A stretch of DNA of 64,000 nucleotides from Agromyces cerinus subsp. cerinus (GTDB taxonomy: Bacteria; Actinomycetota; Actinomycetes; Actinomycetales; Microbacteriaceae). This document shows positions 16,708 to 25,646 of this stretch, one piece after another. The stretch covers positions 310,001 to 374,000 of the forward strand of contig NZ_FSRJ01000004.1 of the NCBI RefSeq assembly GCF_900142065.1, written 5' to 3'. Within the stretch, counting starts at the first letter, position 1. Each line of letters starts with the position of its first letter. Position numbers and translations under genes: made by a program. The notes under the pieces were generated by a model. That model worked only from the letters and a program-made list of their open reading frames with translations. It was not told where the DNA came from and ran no database searches.

Positions 16708-18939
16708 TCAGGCCTTGCCGCGCCCGAGCCGGCTCGGCCACCAGATGGCGCGCCCGATGTCGTACGCGAGCGCCGGCACCAGGAGCGTGCGCACGAGGAA
16801 CGTGTCGAGCAGCACCCCGAAGGCGACGATGAACGAGATCTGCGCGAGGAACAGGATCGGCAGCACGCCGAGCGCCGCGAACGTCGCGGCGAGCACGAGC
16901 CCTGCGGAGGTGATCACGCCGCCGGTGAGCCGCACACCCCGGATGATGCCGGAGCGCGTGCCGAACCGAAGCGACTCCTCGCGCACCCGGGTCATCAGGA
17001 AGATGTTGTAGTCGACGCCGAGGGCCACGAGGAACACGAACCCGAAGAGCGGCACGGACGGGTCCGCCCCGGGGAAGTGGAACACGTGCTCGAAGACCAG
17101 AGCGGAGACGCCGAGCGCCGCGGCGAACGAGAGCACCACGCTGCCGATCAGGATGAGCGGCGCCACGATGGATCGGAGCAGGAGCATCAGGATCACGAGG
17201 ATCGCGGCGAGCACGAGCGGGATCACGAGGGTGCGGTCGGCGATCGCCGCCGCGTTCGTGTCGAGTGCGACCGCGGTCTGGCCGCCGACGAGCACGTCGG
17301 TGCCGACCTCGTCGAGGTTGGAGCGGAGCTGCTCGACGGTCGCCTCGGCCTCGAGCGAGTCCGACGGATCCGTGAGCGTGACCTGCAGCTGCACCTCGCC
17401 GTCGACGACGGTCGGGGCGGGCGCGGGCGTGCCGGGCGGGCCGAATGCCTGGATGCCGTCGCCCGTCACCGGGGCCGTCCCTGCGGGCGACTCCGCGCTC
17501 ACCACGGCGACCGAGTCGACGCCCGCCGTGTCGAGCGCGACATCCGCGATCTGCTGCAGCTCGTCCTCCGGGCCGATGACGACCGCAGGGGTGCCCGATC
17601 CCGCCGGGAAATGCTCGCCGAGCATCGCCTGGCCGTCGCGCGCCTGCGACTCGCCCAGCACGAACTCGCTCGAGGCGACGCCGTCGGCGTCGAGCTGCGC
17701 GAGCCCGAGCGACATGCCACCGAGCGCAAGCACCGACACGATCCAGACGGTGCGCGGACGCTTCGAGACGAGTCGACCGACGCCCGCCCAGATGCCTCGA
17801 TCGGGCAGGTCCGCCTCATCGGGCGCCGACGCGTCGATGACGCCTGCGGCGTGACGGGCGTGCGGCTCGCCCGCGTCGCCGAGGTGGGCGACCTTCCGCG
17901 GCCAGAAGGCGGCGCGTCCCGCCCAGAGGAGCAGCGCGGGCAGGAGGGTCAGCGCGGCGAGCACGGCGAAGACGATGCCGATCGCCGCGACCGGGCCGAG
18001 CACCTTGTTCGAGGTCAACTCGCTCACGAGCAGGATGAGGAGCCCGACGATGACAGTGCCGCCTGAGGCCACGATCGGCTCCCACGAGCCCTTCAGTGCC
18101 GCCCAGGTGGCGTCCCACTTGCGCTCGTGGTGTGCGAGTGTCTCGCGATAGCGCGAGATGTAGAGCAGCGCGTAGTCGGTGGCCGCACCGATCACGAGGA
18201 TGAACAGGATGCCCTGCGTCTGCCCCGAGAGCAGGAGGATGTCGGCGCGTGCGAGCGCCACGACCGTGAACACCGAGGCGCAGAGCGCCGTGAGGCTCGT
18301 GAAGAGCACGATGAACGGGAGCAGGGGCGAGCGGTACACCACGATGAGGATGAGGAAGACCGCGGCGAGTGCGACGGCGAGCAGGAGTCCGTCGATCCCC
18401 TTGAACGCTGCCGAGAGGTCGGCGGTGAAGCCCGCGGGTCCGGTGACGGCGGCCGTCGTGCCGTCGACGGGGTGCTCCGTCAGCACGGCGCGCACCTCCG
18501 CGACGATCTCGGCCGGCTTCTCGCCGCCCTCCACCTTCTCGATCGGCAGGATCATCTGCACGGCGACGCCGTCGTCCGACGGCAGCACGGGCGACGCCCC
18601 TTCGGCGTTCACACCGTCGACCGCGAGCAGTTCGTCCCTGAGGTCGTCGATCGCCGCGAGCTGGTCCTCGTCGAGCTCCTCGTCGCCGGAGATCACGACG
18701 ATCGCCGGGATGTCGTCGGAGTCGCGGAAGCCCTCCTGCAGCTCGGTCACCTCGGTGGCCTCGGCCGACGCGGGCAGGAACTGGGCCTGATCGTTCGTCG
18801 ACACGTCGCTCAGCGAACCGAACGCGGCACCTCCGGCACCGAACAGTGCGAACCAGATCAGGATCAGGGCGGCGGGAATGGTGACGCGCAGCCACGTGGG
18901 CACGCGCCGTTTCGGCATTCGGTCGGAGTCGTCGATCAC
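16708..18939 (-). CDS. MMPL/SSD-family RND transporter
   Basis: A 743-aa RND-superfamily membrane protein made of two repeats, each with one membrane span, a large extracytoplasmic loop and five spans. Loop 1 is about 40-185 and loop 2 about 420-560. GAATDYALLYISRYRE and the matching second-repeat LGVDYNIFLMTRVREE carry the conserved Asp-Tyr pairs of the proton relay. Actinobacterial relatives export lipids or drugs. GTG 18939 lies 7 nt after TAGCGT, so the message is probably leaderless. It is convergent with kgd and unlinked to a visible regulator. The substrate is unknown. Confidence 0.87.
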   Translation of the reverse strand: MIDDSDRMPKRRVPTWLRVTIPAALILIWFALFGAGGAAFGSLSDVSTNDQAQFLPASAEATEVTELQEGFRDSDDIPAIVVISGDEELDEDQLAAIDDLRDELLAVDGVNAEGASPVLPSDDGVAVQMILPIEKVEGGEKPAEIVAEVRAVLTEHPVDGTTAAVTGPAGFTADLSAAFKGIDGLLLAVALAAVFLILIVVYRSPLLPFIVLFTSLTALCASVFTVVALARADILLLSGQTQGILFILVIGAATDYALLYISRYRETLAHHERKWDATWAALKGSWEPIVASGGTVIVGLLILLVSELTSNKVLGPVAAIGIVFAVLAALTLLPALLLWAGRAAFWPRKVAHLGDAGEPHARHAAGVIDASAPDEADLPDRGIWAGVGRLVSKRPRTVWIVSVLALGGMSLGLAQLDADGVASSEFVLGESQARDGQAMLGEHFPAGSGTPAVVIGPEDELQQIADVALDTAGVDSVAVVSAESPAGTAPVTGDGIQAFGPPGTPAPAPTVVDGEVQLQVTLTDPSDSLEAEATVEQLRSNLDEVGTDVLVGGQTAVALDTNAAAIADRTLVIPLVLAAILVILMLLLRSIVAPLILIGSVVLSFAAALGVSALVFEHVFHFPGADPSVPLFGFVFLVALGVDYNIFLMTRVREESLRFGTRSGIIRGVRLTGGVITSAGLVLAATFAALGVLPILFLAQISFIVAFGVLLDTFLVRTLLVPALAYDIGRAIWWPSRLGRGKA

Positions 18940-19014
18940 ATCGTCGACGCTACGGCTCGAGCCTCATCGCCCGCATCGAACGAACGATTGAGTGATGGAC
19001 GCGGAGCGTTCCGA

Positions 19015-19266
19015 TCAGGCGACGGTGTGCGTCGACTGGTACAGCCGGATCTGGGTGAGCACCTGCACCCGAAGCTGCTCGGGCGCGCTCTCGCGGCATG
19101 CACGCTGCACGACCTCGGTGATCGCCACGCCCACGCGCAGCTCCGCCTGGCAGTCGGCGCAGTTCGCGACGTGCTCGCGGATGTCGGATGCATCCGCAGC
19201 ACGCAGCTCGTTGTGCAGGTACTCCTCGAGTTCGGCCCTGGCCTTGTCGCAGCCGCAGTCGGTCAT
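19015..19266 (-). CDS. rsrA: Zinc-binding anti-sigma factor (RsrA/RshA type)
   Basis: An 83-aa ZAS-family redox switch that holds the cognate ECF sigma factor inactive until disulfide stress. The zinc ligands are visible as H32-x3-C36-x2-C39 (HVANCADC) plus N-terminal Cys4/Cys6 (MTDCGCDKA). The helical tail follows. Its ATG overlaps the sigma-factor stop by 4 bp (ATGA), so the two are made together. The order sigma then anti-sigma, next to aroA and rsgA, matches the sigH-rshA region of mycobacteria. Confidence 0.88.
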   Translation of the reverse strand: MTDCGCDKARAELEEYLHNELRAADASDIREHVANCADCQAELRVGVAITEVVQRACRESAPEQLRVQVLTQIRLYQSTHTVA

Positions 19267-19940
19267 TTCTTGCTCCTGGTGGGTTTGGCCGCCTTCTCGC
19301 CCGCGGCGAATCCCTGTTCGCGGGCGTAGTCGGCGAGGGACTCGCGGAGCAGGCGCCTGCCACGGTGCAGGCGGCTCATCACGGTCCCGATGGGGGTGTT
19401 CATCATGTCGGCGATCTCCTGGTAGGAGAAGCCTTCGACGTCGGCGAAGTACACGGCGAGACGGAAGTCCTCGGGCAGGGCCTGCAGCGCGTCCTTCACG
19501 GCGCTGTCGGGCAGGTGATCGATCGCCTCGGCCTCGGCCGAGCGGCTCGCCCTCGCCGTGGTCGACTCGGCACCGCCGAGCTGCCAGTCCTCGAGGTCGT
19601 CGATCGTGCCCTGATAGGGCTCTCGCTGCTTCTTGCGGTAGCTGTTGATGAATGTGTTCGTGAGAATGCGGTACAGCCACGCCTTGAGGTTGGTGCCCTG
19701 CGTGAACTGCCCGAACGCGGCGAACGCCTTGACGAACGTCTCCTGCACGAGGTCTTGCGCATCGGCCGGATTCTTCGTCATCCGGAGCGCGGCGGCGTAG
19801 AGCTGGTCGATGAACGGCAGCGCCTGTTCTTCGAAGAGCTCGCTCAGCGGCCGCGCCGCCTCCTCGACTTCGGAGGCCTCGGCCTCGGAGTCGGCGGCCA
19901 CGGGGTCGTTCGGCGTCGCGTCGATCTGATCGGCAGTCAT
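19263..19940 (-). CDS. sigH: ECF sigma factor SigH/SigR (oxidative and disulfide stress)
   Basis: A 225-aa group IV sigma factor. Region 2 (about 35-105) contains [20 protein letters not shown] and [20 protein letters not shown]. Region 4 (about 145-205) contains [20 protein letters not shown] and [19 protein letters not shown]. It should direct thiol-stress genes (thioredoxin, mycothiol). ATG 19940 is chosen because TAGGAT lies 8 nt before it and upstream codons include rare CTA. The frame stays open to a GTG at 20012 with AGGAG before it. A longer, less stable form such as Streptomyces SigR' is therefore possible. A GGAAA-N16-GTT sequence upstream resembles a SigR promoter with short spacing. 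Confidence 0.9.
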   Translation of the reverse strand: MTADQIDATPNDPVAADSEAEASEVEEAARPLSELFEEQALPFIDQLYAAALRMTKNPADAQDLVQETFVKAFAAFGQFTQGTNLKAWLYRILTNTFINSYRKKQREPYQGTIDDLEDWQLGGAESTTARASRSAEAEAIDHLPDSAVKDALQALPEDFRLAVYFADVEGFSYQEIADMMNTPIGTVMSRLHRGRRLLRESLADYAREQGFAAGEKAAKPTRSKK

Positions 19941-20052
19941 CACCGGCCATCCTAGATCGTCGACCCCGACGGCCACTGGGCGTTCGAGCACTCCCATCGA
20001 CATGCGCAACACCGACTCCTTCCGCGTTTCCGGACGCTACTGTTGATAACCG

Positions 20053-21423
20053 ATGCTGATTTCGAAGTATTCCGAGCCTGAGTTCGATCCGTACGGCGAC
20101 GCCAGAGAGACCGAGACGGATGAAGGCTGGCGCGCGCCGGTCGCCGTGACCCCGCTCTCCGCGACCATGGGTCTGCCCGGCTCGAAATCGCTCACGAACC
20201 GGGAGCTCGTGCTGGCGGCGCTCGCCGACGGACCGTCGACGCTGCGCGCCCCGCTCTGGTCGCGCGACAGCGAGCTCATGATCGAGGGCCTGCGCTCCCT
20301 CGGCACCGGGTTCGAGCGGGTGCCGGGTCACGGCGGGTTCGGCGACGACCTCCGAGTCACCCCTGCCGAGGAGCTGCTCGGCTCGACGACGATCGACTGC
20401 GGGCTCGCCGGCACGGTCATGCGGTTCCTGCCGCCGGTCGCCGCGCTCGCGCTCGGCCCCACGATGTTCGACGGCGACGAACACGCGCGCAAGCGCCCGA
20501 TGTCCGGGGTGATCGACGGTCTCCGCGCCCTCGGCGTCGACCTCGCCGACGACCGGCGCGGCACGCTGCCGTTCACCGTGCACGGCACCGGCGCGGTCGG
20601 CGGCGGCGCGCTCGAGATCGACGCATCGGCATCGAGCCAGTTCGTATCGGCACTGCTGCTGTCGGCCCCGCGATTCGAGCGCGGGCTCGACCTTCGTCAC
20701 TCGGGCGAGCGGCTGCCGAGCCTGCCGCACATCGAGATGACGATCGAGACCCTTCGCGCCCGCGGCGTCGAGGTGACGAGCCCCGAGCCCGGTCGTTGGA
20801 CGGTCGCACCCGGCCCCATCCGCGCGATCGACGTCGACATCGAGCCCGACCTGTCCAACGCCGCGCCGTTCCTCGTCGCGGCGCTCGTCGCCGGCGGCTC
20901 CGTCACCATCACGGGGTGGCCCGCCGAGACGACGCAGGTCGGCGCGCAGCTCGCGCAGCTCCTGCCGCAGTTCGGCGCCCGCGTCGTGGTCGAAGGCGAC
21001 CGGCTCACGGTGCACGCACCCGAACGGGGCGAGGGCGGACGCCGAGGCATCCGCGGTGTCGACCTCGATCTCTCCGAAGCCGGCGAACTCGCGCCCAACC
21101 TCGTCGCACTCGCCGCCCTCGCCGACGAACCGTCGACGATCACGGGCATCGGCCACATCCGACACCACGAGACCGACCGTCTCGCCGCACTCACGGCCGA
21201 GATCAACGGTCTCGGGGGCGCGGTCACCGAGCTCGACGACGGCCTGCGCATCGATCCGGCACCGCTCCACGGCGGGCCATGGCGCGCCTACGCCGATCAC
21301 CGCATGGCCACGAGCGGGGCCATCATCGGTCTCGCCGTGCCCGGCGTCGTCGTCGACGACATCGCGTCGACCGGCAAGACCCTCCCCCAGTTCACCGCGC
21401 TCTGGGAGCAGATGCTGGCATGA
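20053..21423 (+). CDS. aroA: 3-phosphoshikimate 1-carboxyvinyltransferase (EPSP synthase)
   Basis: A 456-aa enzyme of the shikimate pathway joining shikimate-3-phosphate and PEP. The substrate-binding LPGSKSLTNR is at residues 41-50, CGLAGTVMRFLPP near 117 and SSQFVSALLLSAPRF near 193. The C-terminal lobe ends with the catalytic segment YADHRMATSGAIIG. The HHETDRLAAL motif replaces the more usual R-x-K-E-T-D-R. The N-terminus is about 25 residues longer than the minimal family form. It is transcribed divergently from sigH with a 112-bp gap and followed closely by rsgA. Confidence 0.93.
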   Translation: MLISKYSEPEFDPYGDARETETDEGWRAPVAVTPLSATMGLPGSKSLTNRELVLAALADGPSTLRAPLWSRDSELMIEGLRSLGTGFERVPGHGGFGDDLRVTPAEELLGSTTIDCGLAGTVMRFLPPVAALALGPTMFDGDEHARKRPMSGVIDGLRALGVDLADDRRGTLPFTVHGTGAVGGGALEIDASASSQFVSALLLSAPRFERGLDLRHSGERLPSLPHIEMTIETLRARGVEVTSPEPGRWTVAPGPIRAIDVDIEPDLSNAAPFLVAALVAGGSVTITGWPAETTQVGAQLAQLLPQFGARVVVEGDRLTVHAPERGEGGRRGIRGVDLDLSEAGELAPNLVALAALADEPSTITGIGHIRHHETDRLAALTAEINGLGGAVTELDDGLRIDPAPLHGGPWRAYADHRMATSGAIIGLAVPGVVVDDIASTGKTLPQFTALWEQMLA

Positions 21424-21439
21424 CCTGCAGGAGCACCGC

Positions 21440-22525
21440 ATGACCTGGTGGAGCACCGACGACGAGGACGACGAGCCCGAGTTCGACGAGTCCGCCGTGC
21501 GGGTACGGCCGAGTCGCCGCGGCAGCCGGCCCCGCACCAAGCAGCGCCCCGAGCACGCCGATGCGGTCACCGGCATGGTGATCGGCGTCGACCGGGGTCG
21601 CTACAGCGTGCTGCTCGACGAGAACGGCCCCGACGAGCGCGTGATCACGGCCGCTCGAGCGAGCGAACTCCGCCGCAAGTCGGTCGTGACGGGCGATCAC
21701 GTCGACCTCGTCGGCGACACGACCGGCGATCCCGGCACCCTCTCGCGCATCGTGCGGGTCGGCGAGCGCACGACCCTGCTGCGACGCAGTGCCGACGACA
21801 CCGACGAGGTCGAGCGCGTCATCGTCGCCAATGCCGACCAGATGCTCATCGTCGTCGCCGCGGCGAACCCCGAACCGCGCATCCGCCTGCTCGATCGCTA
21901 TCTCGTCGCGGCGTTCGACGCCGGCATCCGCCCGCTCCTCGTGATCACCAAGACGGATCTCGCCGATCCCGCCGAGTTCCTCCGCAACTTCGCAGGACTC
22001 GACCTGACGGTCTTCCTGAGCGGCGAGCACGAGATGCCGCTCGACGAGATCGCCCGCGTGCTCGTCGGCCACCGCACCGTGTTCGTCGGCCACTCGGGCG
22101 TCGGCAAGTCCACGCTCGTGAACGCCCTCGTGCCGAGCGCCAAGCGCGCCACCGGCCACGTCAACGTCGTCACCGGTCGTGGCCGCCACACCTCCTCGTC
22201 GACGGTATGGCTGCGCTTCGACGCCGCCGACCTGCCCGGCGCCGACGTGCCCGGCGCCGCGACGGGCACCGGCTGGGTCATCGACACGCCCGGCGTGCGC
22301 TCGTTCGGCCTCGGCCACGTCGACCGCGAGAACATCCTGCGGTCCTTCACCGATCTCGATCGCCTCGCCGAACGCTGCCCCCGCGGGTGCACGCACCTGC
22401 CCGACGCCCCCGACTGCGCCATCGTCGAGGCCGTCGAGGCCGGAGAGCTCGGCGAGACCGGTGCGGCCCGCCTCGAATCCCTGCAGCGCCTGCTGACGAC
22501 CTTCGCGGGCGGCGGCCCGGTCTGA
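21440..22525 (+). CDS. rsgA: Ribosome small-subunit-dependent GTPase A
   Basis: A 361-aa circularly permuted GTPase that checks late 30S assembly. An acidic/basic N-terminal extension precedes an OB-fold (about 45-110). Then come G4 (ITKTDL), G1 GHSGVGKST (about 217-225) and G3 (DTPGV), followed by the zinc knuckle CPRGCTH (about 313-319) and DCAI. The ATG has GCAGGAG 6 nt before it. It lies 16 bp after aroA, in an order conserved across Actinobacteria. Confidence 0.93.
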   Translation: MTWWSTDDEDDEPEFDESAVRVRPSRRGSRPRTKQRPEHADAVTGMVIGVDRGRYSVLLDENGPDERVITAARASELRRKSVVTGDHVDLVGDTTGDPGTLSRIVRVGERTTLLRRSADDTDEVERVIVANADQMLIVVAAANPEPRIRLLDRYLVAAFDAGIRPLLVITKTDLADPAEFLRNFAGLDLTVFLSGEHEMPLDEIARVLVGHRTVFVGHSGVGKSTLVNALVPSAKRATGHVNVVTGRGRHTSSSTVWLRFDAADLPGADVPGAATGTGWVIDTPGVRSFGLGHVDRENILRSFTDLDRLAERCPRGCTHLPDAPDCAIVEAVEAGELGETGAARLESLQRLLTTFAGGGPV

Positions 22526-22604
22526 CGCCGCCATGAGCCGGCGGTCCCCCGCCGCGGACGTCCCGCGGACCCGGGACCTCCGTCGACGTGCCTACCATGG
22601 AGGT

Positions 22605-23081
22605 ATGACCGATGCACGACTCGCCCCCGGCGACCTCGCTCCAGATTTCACCCTGCTCGACCAGAACGGCGAACCGGTCACCCTCTCGGCCCTCCGGGGC
22701 TCGAAGGTGGTGCTCTACTTCTACCCCGAGGCGATGACCCCCGGCTGCACGACCGAGGCCTGCGACTTCCGCGACAACCTGAACTCGTTCGCGAGCGCGG
22801 GCATCCGCGTGCTCGGCGTCTCGAAGGACGACGTGGCCAAGCTCGCCGTGTTCGCCGCGCGCGACCGGTTGACGTACACGCTGCTCTCCGACGCCGACCT
22901 CGCCGTGCAGCAGGCGTACGGCGTCTGGGGCGAGAAGGCGCTCTACGGCAAGATCGTCGTCGGGTCCATCAGGTCCACCTTCGTGATCGGCGAAGACGGC
23001 AGCATCGAGCGCGCGTTCTACAACGTCAAGGCGACGGGCCACGTGGCCCGTCTGCGACGCGACCTCGGTCTCGACGGCTGA
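22605..23081 (+). CDS. bcp: Thioredoxin-dependent thiol peroxidase (Bcp/PrxQ)
   Basis: A 158-aa peroxiredoxin of the PrxQ/BCP group reducing peroxides with thioredoxin. The peroxidatic Cys48 lies in PEAMTPGCTTEACDFRD, and the resolving Cys53 five residues later gives an intramolecular disulfide. The start is ATG, 6 nt after TACCAT. The GGAGGT between them is too close to act as a normal ribosome-binding site, so a leaderless message is likely. It is adjacent to the sigH region, and peroxiredoxins are common members of that regulon (inference). Confidence 0.9.
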   Translation: MTDARLAPGDLAPDFTLLDQNGEPVTLSALRGSKVVLYFYPEAMTPGCTTEACDFRDNLNSFASAGIRVLGVSKDDVAKLAVFAARDRLTYTLLSDADLAVQQAYGVWGEKALYGKIVVGSIRSTFVIGEDGSIERAFYNVKATGHVARLRRDLGLDG

Positions 23082-23133
23082 GCCGCCCTCGGCGCGAACT
23101 CCGACCCGCAGACCACGCCGCGCGCCGCGGGGG

Positions 23134-23601
23134 TCACGCCGCGGCGTGATCCTCGGGGCGAGTGTAGGCCAGACGCACCGGCGTCCACAGCAGCAGGCCG
23201 ATGACGGTGATCGCGGGCACGAGGAGTGCCCACCCCACGTCGGGCCGGGCGAACAGGCCCTGGAAGGCGCCGACCGCGACCGACACCTGCAGGATCTGCC
23301 AGACGATGGCCGCTGCGCGCGACCACGGCGCCTGCCGGAGCGACCCGATGGCGACCGTCACGACCCAGATCGCGCCGATCGCGACGAGCACGAGCAGTGC
23401 GATCGCCGTGGCGTACGACGACGGTTCGAGCGAGAACAGGTCGATCACGAGCCAGATCACCAGGGCGACCATCGCCGCCGCTTCGAGCAGGAGCAGTACG
23501 CTCACGACGACGAGCGCGCCGCGCACACCCGATTCGGGGGTTTCGGGCCGCTCGGGCGAGTCGTCTCGCGCCTCGAGGGGGGCGTCATCGCGCCGATTCA
23601 C
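23134..23601 (-). CDS. Four-helix integral membrane protein of unknown function
   Basis: A 155-aa protein. A charged, Pro/Glu-rich N-terminus of about 27 residues (RRDDAPLEARDDSPERPE) is followed by four hydrophobic segments at about 28-50, 62-84, 92-110 and 119-137. I do not recognise a catalytic motif. GTG is the only early start in frame. It is convergent with bcp and divergent from whiB1. Small four-helix proteins like this are common in Microbacteriaceae and mostly unnamed. Confidence 0.72.
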   Translation of the reverse strand: MNRRDDAPLEARDDSPERPETPESGVRGALVVVSVLLLLEAAAMVALVIWLVIDLFSLEPSSYATAIALLVLVAIGAIWVVTVAIGSLRQAPWSRAAAIVWQILQVSVAVGAFQGLFARPDVGWALLVPAITVIGLLLWTPVRLAYTRPEDHAAA

Positions 23602-23689
23602 AGGGTTATCCCATACACAGCTATTGATTCGATCTCTCCGCTATGCGACCATTTATGAGGCCGAATTGATGCTCACAGGGACGTGAGCC

Positions 23690-23704
23690 GATCAGTCACT
23701 GATC
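23690..23704. promoter_or_regulatory. 15-bp palindrome in the whiB1 upstream region
   Basis: GATCAGT-c-ACTGATC is a perfect inverted repeat about 105 bp before the whiB1 start, in a 204-bp intergenic region whose left part is unusually AT-rich. It is a candidate operator. The protein that binds it is unknown. Confidence 0.5.
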
Positions 23705-23805
23705 CTACTTCCCGAGATTCGGCTTTCCCCCTGCAGCAGCCGGTTTCGGCAAGCGCAATCGTGCGCGTCTGCAATCGAAGTACACCCCGCAAGGAGCATC
23801 CCCAT

Positions 23806-24054
23806 ATGGATTGGCGCGACAAGGCCGCCTGCCTCACCGCAGACCCGGAACTCTTCTTCCCGGTCGGCAACACCGGCCCCGCCGTCGACCAGATCGAGAA
23901 GGCGAAGACCGTGTGCGGTCGCTGCACCGTCACCGAGATCTGCCTGCAGTACGCCCTCGAGACCGGCCAGGACTCCGGCGTGTGGGGTGGCCTCAGCGAA
24001 GACGAGCGCCGCGCCCTCAAGCGCCGCGCCGCCCGCGCCCGCCGCGCCTCCTAG
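23806..24054 (+). CDS. whiB1: WhiB1-like iron-sulfur transcription factor
   Basis: An 82-aa Wbl protein. The four [4Fe-4S] ligands are Cys9, Cys37, Cys40 and Cys46, at exactly the spacing of mycobacterial WhiB1. The beta-turn GVWGG (58-62) and the basic tail RRALKRRAARARRA, which binds DNA, follow. Relatives bind the principal sigma factor and respond to nitric oxide, and they are often essential. AAGGAG lies 9 nt before ATG. The start DWRDKAACL matches the WhiB1 group closely. Confidence 0.92.
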   Translation: MDWRDKAACLTADPELFFPVGNTGPAVDQIEKAKTVCGRCTVTEICLQYALETGQDSGVWGGLSEDERRALKRRAARARRAS

Positions 24055-24135
24055 CGACTCGGCGGCCGGTCGACCCGGCCGCCGATCTCCGCTCACCGCT
24101 TCGCACGGCTGACGGCCCCGCCCGCACGCCGCTGA

Positions 24136-24179
24136 CCCGGCGACCCCGAGTCCCGGCGACCCCGAGTCCCGGCGACCCC
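24136..24179. repeat. 16-bp direct repeat downstream of whiB1
   Basis: The unit cccggcgaccccgagt occurs twice in full and a third time for 12 bp, in the 201-bp gap between the convergent whiB1 and rdgB genes. Looser ccggcgacc and cggcgaccc copies follow to 24250. I see no gene in the gap. Confidence 0.8.
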
Positions 24180-24255
24180 GATCGCACCGGAATCCCGGCG
24201 CGACGTGGTCCGGCGACCGGGACCGGGTGCTCCTGCGGCTCGGCGACCCCGCGGC

Positions 24256-24867
24256 TCACCGAGCCGCGATGATCCGCTCGAGTTCGGGGATGAGTGCTGC
24301 GAAGGCACGGGCCCGATGGCTGTGCGTGTTCTTCACCTCGGGCGCGAGCGCCGCCGCGGCGACCTCGAAGCCCTCGGGCACGAAGATCGGGTCGTATCCG
24401 AATCCGTGCGCCCCCGACTCCTCGAGCGCGATGCGCCCGGGCCAGAGCCCGACGGCCGCGTACTCGTGCGGCCCGCCGGCCGCCTCGGGCACGACGAGCG
24501 CGATGGTGCAGTGGAAGTGGCCGGTGCGATTCGGGTCGCGGATGTCGCTGAGCTGGGCGAGCAGCAGGTCGAGGTTGGCCTGCGCACCGCGGCCCGGCCC
24601 CGCCCAGCGAGCCGAGAAGATGCCGGGCGAGCCTCCCATGACGTCGACCGCGATGCCCGAGTCGTCGGCGAGGGCGATGCGCCCGGTGTGCGCTGCCGCG
24701 GCACGCGCCTTGATGAAGGCGTTGGCCTCGAACGAGGTGCCGTCCTCGACCGGCTCGGGCCCGTCGTAGGCGAGCACCGTGAGCCCCGGCATCCGCTCGC
24801 CCAGGATCTTCTGGAACTCGTCGACCTTGTGCTGATTGTGCGTGGCGAGCACGACCTCGAGGCTCAT
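24256..24867 (-). CDS. rdgB: Non-canonical purine NTP pyrophosphatase (RdgB/HAM1, ITPase)
   Basis: A 203-aa house-cleaning enzyme hydrolysing ITP, dITP and XTP. The N-terminal VVLATHNQHKVDEFQKIL, the catalytic ADDSGIAVDVMGGSPGIFSARWAG (Asp in DDSG) and HGFGYDPIFVPEG are characteristic. ATG 24867 is preferred because GGGGAG lies 8 nt before it. A GTG at 24876 that overlaps the rph stop (GTGA) is the alternative. It closes the murI-rph-rdgB operon, a common actinobacterial order. Confidence 0.92.
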   Translation of the reverse strand: MSLEVVLATHNQHKVDEFQKILGERMPGLTVLAYDGPEPVEDGTSFEANAFIKARAAAAHTGRIALADDSGIAVDVMGGSPGIFSARWAGPGRGAQANLDLLLAQLSDIRDPNRTGHFHCTIALVVPEAAGGPHEYAAVGLWPGRIALEESGAHGFGYDPIFVPEGFEVAAAALAPEVKNTHSHRARAFAALIPELERIIAAR

Positions 24868-24872
24868 CGGCG

Positions 24873-25646
24873 TCACTCCCCCGCTGCGGCGACGGCCTCG
24901 GCGAGCACGCGCTGCTGGATGCGAGTGAGCTCACTCGTGCCCGCGAGGGCGAGGTCGAGCAGCGAGTCGAGCTCGCGGCGGTCGAAGGGCGCGCCCTCGG
25001 CGGTGCCCTGCACCTCGACGAACAGGCCGCGGCCGGTGGCCACGACGTTCATGTCGGTCTCTGCGCGCACGTCTTCGACGTACGCGAGGTCGAGCATCGG
25101 CGTGCCGTCGATGATGCCGACCGACACGGCCGAGACGGTGTCGATGAGCGGCTGGGCGCGCTGCCCGACGAACTTCTTGTCGCGGGCCCACTCGATCGCA
25201 TCTGCGAGCGCCACGAACGCGCCCGTGATCGCGGCCGTGCGGGTGCCGCCGTCGGCCTGCAGCACGTCGCAGTCGATCTGGATGGTGTTCTCTCCGAGAC
25301 CCTTCATGTCGACGACGGCGCGCAGGCTCCGGCCGATGAGGCGGCTGATCTCGTGGGTGCGGCCGCCGATGCGGCCCTTGACGGCCTCGCGGTCGTTGCG
25401 GGTGTTCGTGGCGCGGGGCAGCATCGAGTACTCGGCCGTGACCCACCCCTTGCCCTTGCCGTTCATCCAGCGGGGCACGCCGTTCGTGAACGACGCCGTG
25501 CAGAGCACCTTGGTCTTGCCGAACGAGATGAGGGCACTGCCCTCTGCGTGCTCGCTCCAGCCGCGCTCGATGGTCACCTCGCGCAACTGGTCGGCGGTGC
25601 GTCCGTCTGCGCGGATGATGGTGGTGGGCTCGGATGCCTCGGTCAT
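24873..25646 (-). CDS. rph: Ribonuclease PH
   Basis: A 257-aa phosphorolytic 3'-5' exonuclease trimming tRNA 3' ends. Family segments are [18 protein letters not shown], the phosphate-binding region [20 protein letters not shown], the acidic [18 protein letters not shown] and [23 protein letters not shown] has AGGAGA 5 nt upstream and overlaps the murI stop by 4 bp (ATGA), so it is cotranslated with murI. Confidence 0.94.
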   Translation of the reverse strand: MTEASEPTTIIRADGRTADQLREVTIERGWSEHAEGSALISFGKTKVLCTASFTNGVPRWMNGKGKGWVTAEYSMLPRATNTRNDREAVKGRIGGRTHEISRLIGRSLRAVVDMKGLGENTIQIDCDVLQADGGTRTAAITGAFVALADAIEWARDKKFVGQRAQPLIDTVSAVSVGIIDGTPMLDLAYVEDVRAETDMNVVATGRGLFVEVQGTAEGAPFDRRELDSLLDLALAGTSELTRIQQRVLAEAVAAAGE

